Shown: piece after piece, positions 59,718 through 64,000 of the stretch
Position numbering within the stretch: the stretch's first letter is position 1
How the letters are laid out: every line of letters begins with the position of its first letter
Assembly: GCA_002336805.1 (NCBI GenBank)
Contig: DDEZ01000012.1
Span: 445,594-509,593, forward strand
From: Bacteroidetes bacterium UBA1941
Lineage (GTDB): Bacteria; Bacteroidota; Bacteroidia; Chitinophagales; LD1
Direction of reading: 5' to 3'
DNA length: 64,000 nucleotides
Made by a program: the position numbers and the translations under genes
The notes under the pieces: model-generated
The model's input: the letters and a program-made list of their open reading frames with translations, nothing else
Told to the model about the DNA's origin: nothing
The model's database searches: none

Positions 59718-59744
59718 TAGATCTCGCTGGCATAGGGCTTAAGA

Positions 59745-62700
59745 TCAAGCAGCCTCTCTGCGATGACCAGCTATTTTCATGATGCCCACAAACAGTACCG
59801 GCACCACAAAGATGGCCAACGTAGTAGCTGTAAGCATACCGCCAAACACTGTCCAGCCTATCGTCTTGCGCGCCTCAGCACCGGCACCTGTAGCGAAGGC
59901 CAGCGGCAGTACGCCGAAGATGAATGCGAGCGAAGTCATCACGATAGGACGCAGACGCAGCTTGACTGCCTCCAGCGTAGACTCCAGCACATCATGTCCC
60001 GCATCTACCCGCTCTTTGGCAAACTCTACGATCAGGATCGCATTCTTGGCCGAGAGGCCGATGAGGGTGATGAGGCCGATCTGTGCATATACGTTATTGC
60101 TCAGAGATGGCAGAAAGGTCAGCGTCAGGATTGAGCCAAATGCTCCGATCGGCACCGCAAAGAGTACTGAGAATGGCACCGCCCAACTCTCATACAGTGC
60201 TGCCAGGAAGAGGAACACAAACGCCAGCGACAGCATGAAGATATATACAGAGCTGCTACCCGCAGCGATCTCCTCCCGCGTCATGCCCGAGAACTCATAC
60301 CCATATCCGGCAGGCAGCGTTTTATCAGCCACCTCCTGTAGCGCCTTGATGGCCTGGCCGGAGCTATAGCCCGGAGCCGGCTCACCATTGATCTCGATAG
60401 ATGGATAGATGTTGTAGTGCGATATCATGGCAGGCTGCTCTACTACTGTGGCAGTGGTCAGCGTGCTGAGTGGTATCATATTGCCCTGGCTGTTGCGCAC
60501 GTAGTATTTGCCCAGCTCCTCCAGGTCGCCGCGGTAGGTAGAGTCTGCCTGCGCCATCACGCGGAAGTTTCGACCATAGATGTTAAAGTCATTCACATAC
60601 GAGCTACCCAGCAGCGTAGACATAGTGCCGTATACATCGGCTACACTTACGCCCATCTTCTTCGCCTTATCGCGGTCTACGTCTATGCGGTAGCCCGGAG
60701 TACGTGCATTGTAGAAGGTATACACCATCGCTATCTCAGGCCGCTTACGCAGCTCACCGAGAAAGTCATTTCCTACTTTCTCAAACTGCTTCATGTCATC
60801 TGTACTCTCGCGCTTCTCCAGCTCAAAGGTAAAACCACCCGTGCTGCCCAGGCCCGGTATAGACGGCGGCGCTATCGCAAAGGCATTGGCTTCTTTGATA
60901 GAAGATAGTTTGCCCTGTACCTGCCCTACTATATCATTTACCTGCTGGCCCTGGCCCTTGCGCTCTTCCCATGGTTTGAAGAGTACGAAGATGGTACCCG
61001 AGTTAGACTTGGCTGACTGAGATACGGCGTTGAAGCCGGCTATCGCACCTGTGTTCTTGATAGAAGGAATTGACTTGAGGCTGTCTATCATCCTGTGGAT
61101 GGTCTCCACATTGCGCGTGATAGAGGTACCCTCTGCCATCTCATAGGCTACAAACATATACCCCTGGTCTTCATTTGGGATAAAGCCTGTAGGCTTAGAC
61201 TTGAAGAGGAATGCCAGGCCGGCGAAGAGGCAGATCATCATAATCAGCACATAAGGAGTCCTCCTGATCCACAGTGCCACACCGCGTCCGTATGAGTTTG
61301 TCACACGGTTAAACCAGTTGTTGAACCCATCAAAGAAGCGATCGAGGAAGTTCTTCTTATTCGGGTCATGAGCCTTCAGTAGCAGCGTACAGAGTGCTGG
61401 TGTCAGAGACAGTGCCACGAAAGCCGAGATCAGCACCGATATCGCTATCGTGATAGCAAACTGCTGATACAAACGGCCCACGATACCCGGTATAAAGCCT
61501 ACCGGTACGAATACCGCCGCCAGGATCAGCGCGATAGCGATGACCGGACCGGAGATAGATTCCATAGCCTTGGTAGTAGCTTCTTTTGGCGACAGGCCCT
61601 CTGCATCTATATAGTGCTGCACAGCCTCTACCACCACGATGGCATCATCTACCACGATACCGATGGCCAGGATCATACCAAAGAGCGTCAACGTATTGAT
61701 AGAGAAGCCCAGCGGGATGAAGAAGGCGAAGGCACCGATCAGCGACACAGGGATAGCCAGTACAGGTATCAGGGTCGCCCTCCAGTTTTGCAGGAATAGG
61801 AACACCACGATGATCACCAGCAGGAGTGCCTCGAGGAAGGTATGTAATACCTCATCGATAGAGGCACTCACCACTGATACCGTCTCGTACGGTACGAGGT
61901 AGTCTACATCCTTAGGGAAGGACTTCTTCATCTTCTCTACGGCCTTATTGACACCCTCATATGTCTGGAGCGCATTGGCGCCCGGCGCCTGGAAGATGAG
62001 CAGGAAGGCAGCATCCTTGCCATTCACATAGGCATGGTTGCCATAGTTAAACTTGCCCAGCTCTACACGGGCTACATCTTTCAGGTAGGTCACTGCACCT
62101 GTCTCGGGATTGGAGCGGACGATTATCTTTTCAAATTCATCCACCCTATTCAGACGGCTATTGGTAAAGACAGAGTACTCAAATGCCTGTGCCGCTGGCT
62201 GTGGGGAGCCACCTATAGAGCCGGCTGCCACCTGCAGGTTCTGCTCCTGCAGTGAGCCGAGTACGTCATTCACAGTCATATTGAGTGCTGCCAGTTTGCC
62301 TGGGTCCATCCAGATACGCATACCAAAGTCATCACCGAAAGACTGGATATCACCCACGCCTTTCACACGCAGGAGGGCGTCTTTCATATAGATGTTACAG
62401 TAGTTGCCCAGGAAGGTCGCATCGTGCGTACCCTTAGGCGAGAAGAGCGCCACCACCATCATGATAGATGGGTTACGCTTGCGGGTGGTCAGGCCGAGGC
62501 GCTTCACCGCATCCGGCAGCGCAGGCTCTGCTACGCTCACGCGGTTTTGCACGTCCAGCGTGGCGATATCGATATTGGTACCTACATCAAAGGTCGCACT
62601 GATATTGGAGCGGCCATCGCTGGTACTGGTGCTGGAGATATAGGACATGCCGGGAGAACCATTCACCTGCGTCTCTATGGCTGTGGTAGTGGTCTGCTCT

Positions 62701-62873
62701 ACCGTGCTGGCATCTGCACCGGTGAAAATACCCGCTATGCTCACTACCGGAGGCGTGATATCAGGGTACTGCGCCACGGGCAGGTTGATAAGGGATATGA
62801 GGCCCACCGCCACTATCACTATGGATATGACCATAGACGTGACGGGCCTTTTGATAAATATATCAGCGATCAT
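59745..62873 (-). CDS. RND multidrug efflux transporter (HAE1/AcrB type)
   Basis: A 1,042-residue inner-membrane proton antiporter that captures substrates from periplasm and membrane. It shows the twelve-segment RND layout: an N-terminal membrane helix (PVTSMVISIVIVAVGLISL), a large periplasmic loop, GIVVDDAIVVVEAVQHYIDA with the paired Asp of segment 4 (~407-408), and GLSAKNAILIVEFAKE with the Lys of segment 10 (~946). The proton-relay residues are therefore present. It lies 96 bp downstream of the membrane fusion protein gene. An outer-membrane partner would be expected after it but is not present; the next gene is era on the other strand. Confidence 0.95.
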   Translation of the reverse strand: MIADIFIKRPVTSMVISIVIVAVGLISLINLPVAQYPDITPPVVSIAGIFTGADASTVEQTTTTAIETQVNGSPGMSYISSTSTSDGRSNISATFDVGTNIDIATLDVQNRVSVAEPALPDAVKRLGLTTRKRNPSIMMVVALFSPKGTHDATFLGNYCNIYMKDALLRVKGVGDIQSFGDDFGMRIWMDPGKLAALNMTVNDVLGSLQEQNLQVAAGSIGGSPQPAAQAFEYSVFTNSRLNRVDEFEKIIVRSNPETGAVTYLKDVARVELGKFNYGNHAYVNGKDAAFLLIFQAPGANALQTYEGVNKAVEKMKKSFPKDVDYLVPYETVSVVSASIDEVLHTFLEALLLVIIVVFLFLQNWRATLIPVLAIPVSLIGAFAFFIPLGFSINTLTLFGMILAIGIVVDDAIVVVEAVQHYIDAEGLSPKEATTKAMESISGPVIAIALILAAVFVPVGFIPGIVGRLYQQFAITIAISVLISAFVALSLTPALCTLLLKAHDPNKKNFLDRFFDGFNNWFNRVTNSYGRGVALWIRRTPYVLIMMICLFAGLAFLFKSKPTGFIPNEDQGYMFVAYEMAEGTSITRNVETIHRMIDSLKSIPSIKNTGAIAGFNAVSQSAKSNSGTIFVLFKPWEERKGQGQQVNDIVGQVQGKLSSIKEANAFAIAPPSIPGLGSTGGFTFELEKRESTDDMKQFEKVGNDFLGELRKRPEIAMVYTFYNARTPGYRIDVDRDKAKKMGVSVADVYGTMSTLLGSSYVNDFNIYGRNFRVMAQADSTYRGDLEELGKYYVRNSQGNMIPLSTLTTATVVEQPAMISHYNIYPSIEINGEPAPGYSSGQAIKALQEVADKTLPAGYGYEFSGMTREEIAAGSSSVYIFMLSLAFVFLFLAALYESWAVPFSVLFAVPIGAFGSILTLTFLPSLSNNVYAQIGLITLIGLSAKNAILIVEFAKERVDAGHDVLESTLEAVKLRLRPIVMTSLAFIFGVLPLAFATGAGAEARKTIGWTVFGGMLTATTLAIFVVPVLFVGIMKIAGHRREAA

Positions 62874-62895
62874 TAGTTTGTCTTTTTGGGTTTAA

Positions 62896-62957
62896 CCTCA
62901 CCCATCTGCCTTCGGCATCTTCCCTCTCCCAAGGAGAGGGAAGACCCAATGAGGTGA
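62896..62957. repeat. CT-rich hairpin element between pump genes
   Basis: TTCCCTCTCC-CAA-GGAGAGGGAA (62920-62942) is a perfect 10-bp stem, with TCACC (62898-62902) and GGTGA (62953-62957) able to pair outside it. It is of the same type as the elements at 49929 and 51259. It lies in the spacer between the fusion protein and the pump and may set their expression ratio. Confidence 0.7.
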
Positions 62958-62969
62958 AGGGGTTTATAA

Positions 62970-64000
62970 TTATTTTTTGTTTGCTGGTGTACCTGAAGCT
63001 GTAGGCTGGCCTGTCTGCAGCACCGAGCCTTCGTGCACCTTTTGCACGCCGTCTGTCACTATAGACTCACCTTCTTTCAGTCCGTCTTTCACGATCACAT
63101 CTGTACCTACATGTGTGCCCAGTTGTACCTTGCGCTGTGAGGCCTTGCCGCCGTCAGCTACGTAGACAAAGAACTCACCCAGCTGCTCGGCCACCGCCTT
63201 GTATGGTATCAGTATCACAGGAGCAGTCGAGCCATTGCCCACCATTACGTCGCAATTCATACCAGCGCGCAGCAGCCTTTCTTTGTTAGAAAACTCAAGC
63301 CTGACTTTCAGTGTACCTGTCTGCGGGTCTACTGCGCGATCCAGGAAGTTGATCTTGCCATGATGCGGATAGATGTCGGTTTTGCCAAAGGCAATAGAGA
63401 ATGTCGTATCACCAGCCTTTGCAGTCTGCTCCAGCTTGGCAAAGCGATAGATCTCCTTCTGGTCTACCGAGAAATCTACTGCCATCGGATCATCTGTAGA
63501 GACCGTATTCAGCAGGGTGACACCAGCAGTGACCGCAGCGCCTACCTTCACCTGCGAGATACCTATCGTACCATCAAAGGGAGCTGTGATGGTCGTATAT
63601 TTCACGCTGGTCTGTACGCCGCGTACTTGTGCCTTGGCAGCTTCTACCTGCTTCTTCGCCGCAGCGAGGGCAGCATCAGCATAGTCTACTTGCTGCTTGG
63701 CTATCGCGTCTTCTTTAGCCAGGTTGTGGTAGCGCTCTGCATCTTGCTGCGCTTTGAGCAGGTTGGTCTCCTGCACGTTCACATTGGCCTCAGCCTGCTC
63801 ATAGTTAGCCGCGTAGAGTTGGGCATCTATGCTGTAGAGTTGCTGGCCCTTGTGTACACGGTCACCGTCTTTAAAGTAGATGGCCGTCACAAAGCCGCTC
63901 ACCTGTGCGCGTAGCTCTATCTGGTTTAGCGCTACTACAGTGCCGGGATAGCTTTCTGTATAGGAGGCCGCTTCCATTTTCACAGGTGCAGTGCTCACTG
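62970..64000 (-). CDS. RND membrane fusion protein (HlyD/AcrA type), N-terminus outside window
   Basis: The frame is open to the right edge, so the signal peptide/lipobox and true start lie beyond it; the GTG near 63998 is internal. The visible part has the family order: barrel-sandwich strand ELRAQVSGFVTAIYFKDGDR, VHKGQQLYSID, a helical hairpin (ANYEQAEANVNVQETNLLKA, AALAAAKKQVEAAKAQVRG), TTITAPFDGTIGISQVKVGA, beta-barrel RLEFSNKERLLRAGMNCDVM and the membrane-proximal end VQLGTHVGTDVIVKDGLKEG. It links the downstream pump to an outer-membrane channel. Confidence 0.93.
   Translation of the reverse strand, partial: VSTAPVKMEAASYTESYPGTVVALNQIELRAQVSGFVTAIYFKDGDRVHKGQQLYSIDAQLYAANYEQAEANVNVQETNLLKAQQDAERYHNLAKEDAIAKQQVDYADAALAAAKKQVEAAKAQVRGVQTSVKYTTITAPFDGTIGISQVKVGAAVTAGVTLLNTVSTDDPMAVDFSVDQKEIYRFAKLEQTAKAGDTTFSIAFGKTDIYPHHGKINFLDRAVDPQTGTLKVRLEFSNKERLLRAGMNCDVMVGNGSTAPVILIPYKAVAEQLGEFFVYVADGGKASQRKVQLGTHVGTDVIVKDGLKEGESIVTDGVQKVHEGSVLQTGQPTASGTPANKK

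Noticed and set aside
63998..64000. GTG near 63998 as the start of the membrane fusion protein
   Set aside because: Starting there would remove the signal peptide and the first part of the barrel-sandwich domain. The open frame continues to the window edge, so the real start lies outside.

Overview
The window is chromosomal DNA from a member of the Bacteroidota, most likely the Chitinophagia/Chitinophagales. Supporting signs are several secreted proteins with type IX secretion (T9SS) C-terminal sorting domains, a HYC_CC_PP-type cysteine protein, Bacteroidota-type promoters (-7 TAnnTTTG with a TTG/TTTG about 20 bp upstream), little use of Shine-Dalgarno sequences, and giant DUF7948/GEVED/PKD-like surface proteins. 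I see no rRNA, CRISPR array, insertion sequence, transposase or prophage.

Layout. 1-14.7 kb is one minus-strand gene for a giant repetitive surface protein (>4,900 residues, C-terminus beyond the left edge). 15-20 kb holds housekeeping genes (pckA; then pepP, pssA, purS, rsmI). 20.1-23 kb is a probable copper-handling operon (HYC_CC_PP protein, HMA metal-binding protein, TonB-dependent receptor). 23-26 kb has a GH25 muramidase facing an ldcA-pnuC-NR kinase operon. 26-31 kb has two alpha/beta hydrolases around metG and a tRNA-Arg(CCT). 31-33 kb is a two-gene glycan unit (GT4 glycosyltransferase, UDP-sugar epimerase). 33-36 kb has an Nramp-UspA fusion and a 2-Cys peroxiredoxin. 36-41.4 kb is a second large T9SS adhesin with a glycine-rich segment and 51-residue repeats. 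41.5-43.7 kb has small or membrane proteins. 43.9-49 kb is the rimP-nusA-infB operon. 49-55 kb is an accessory patch: an AT-rich orphan gene, an orphan histidine kinase, a secreted glycosidase-like gene with a remnant of a lost paralogue, a T9SS beta-propeller protein and a candidate structured RNA. 55-59.5 kb has a hypothetical secreted protein, an acyl-CoA dehydrogenase, a 49-residue protein, a GNAT acetyltransferase and era. 59.7-64 kb is an RND efflux pump and its membrane fusion partner (cut by the right edge).

Patterns across genes. (i) TTTGCG-type repeats occupy four of the five convergent gene junctions that have real spacing; the fifth holds the candidate RNA. (ii) 28-29 bp palindromes with compensatory differences between copies lie in co-directional spacers, two of them inside the rimP-nusA-infB operon. 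(iii) CT-rich hairpin elements recur at 49.1, 49.9, 51.3 and 62.9 kb. (iv) The rimP-nusA-infB operon carries a terminator-like leader hairpin and an inverted repeat that encloses the whole nusA-infB spacer. (v) A 97-bp copy of the 3' end of the 707-residue secreted gene differs from the original only at synonymous third positions, so it is the tail of a lost paralogue and not a recent copy.

All family assignments come from reading motifs by eye; no database search was run.
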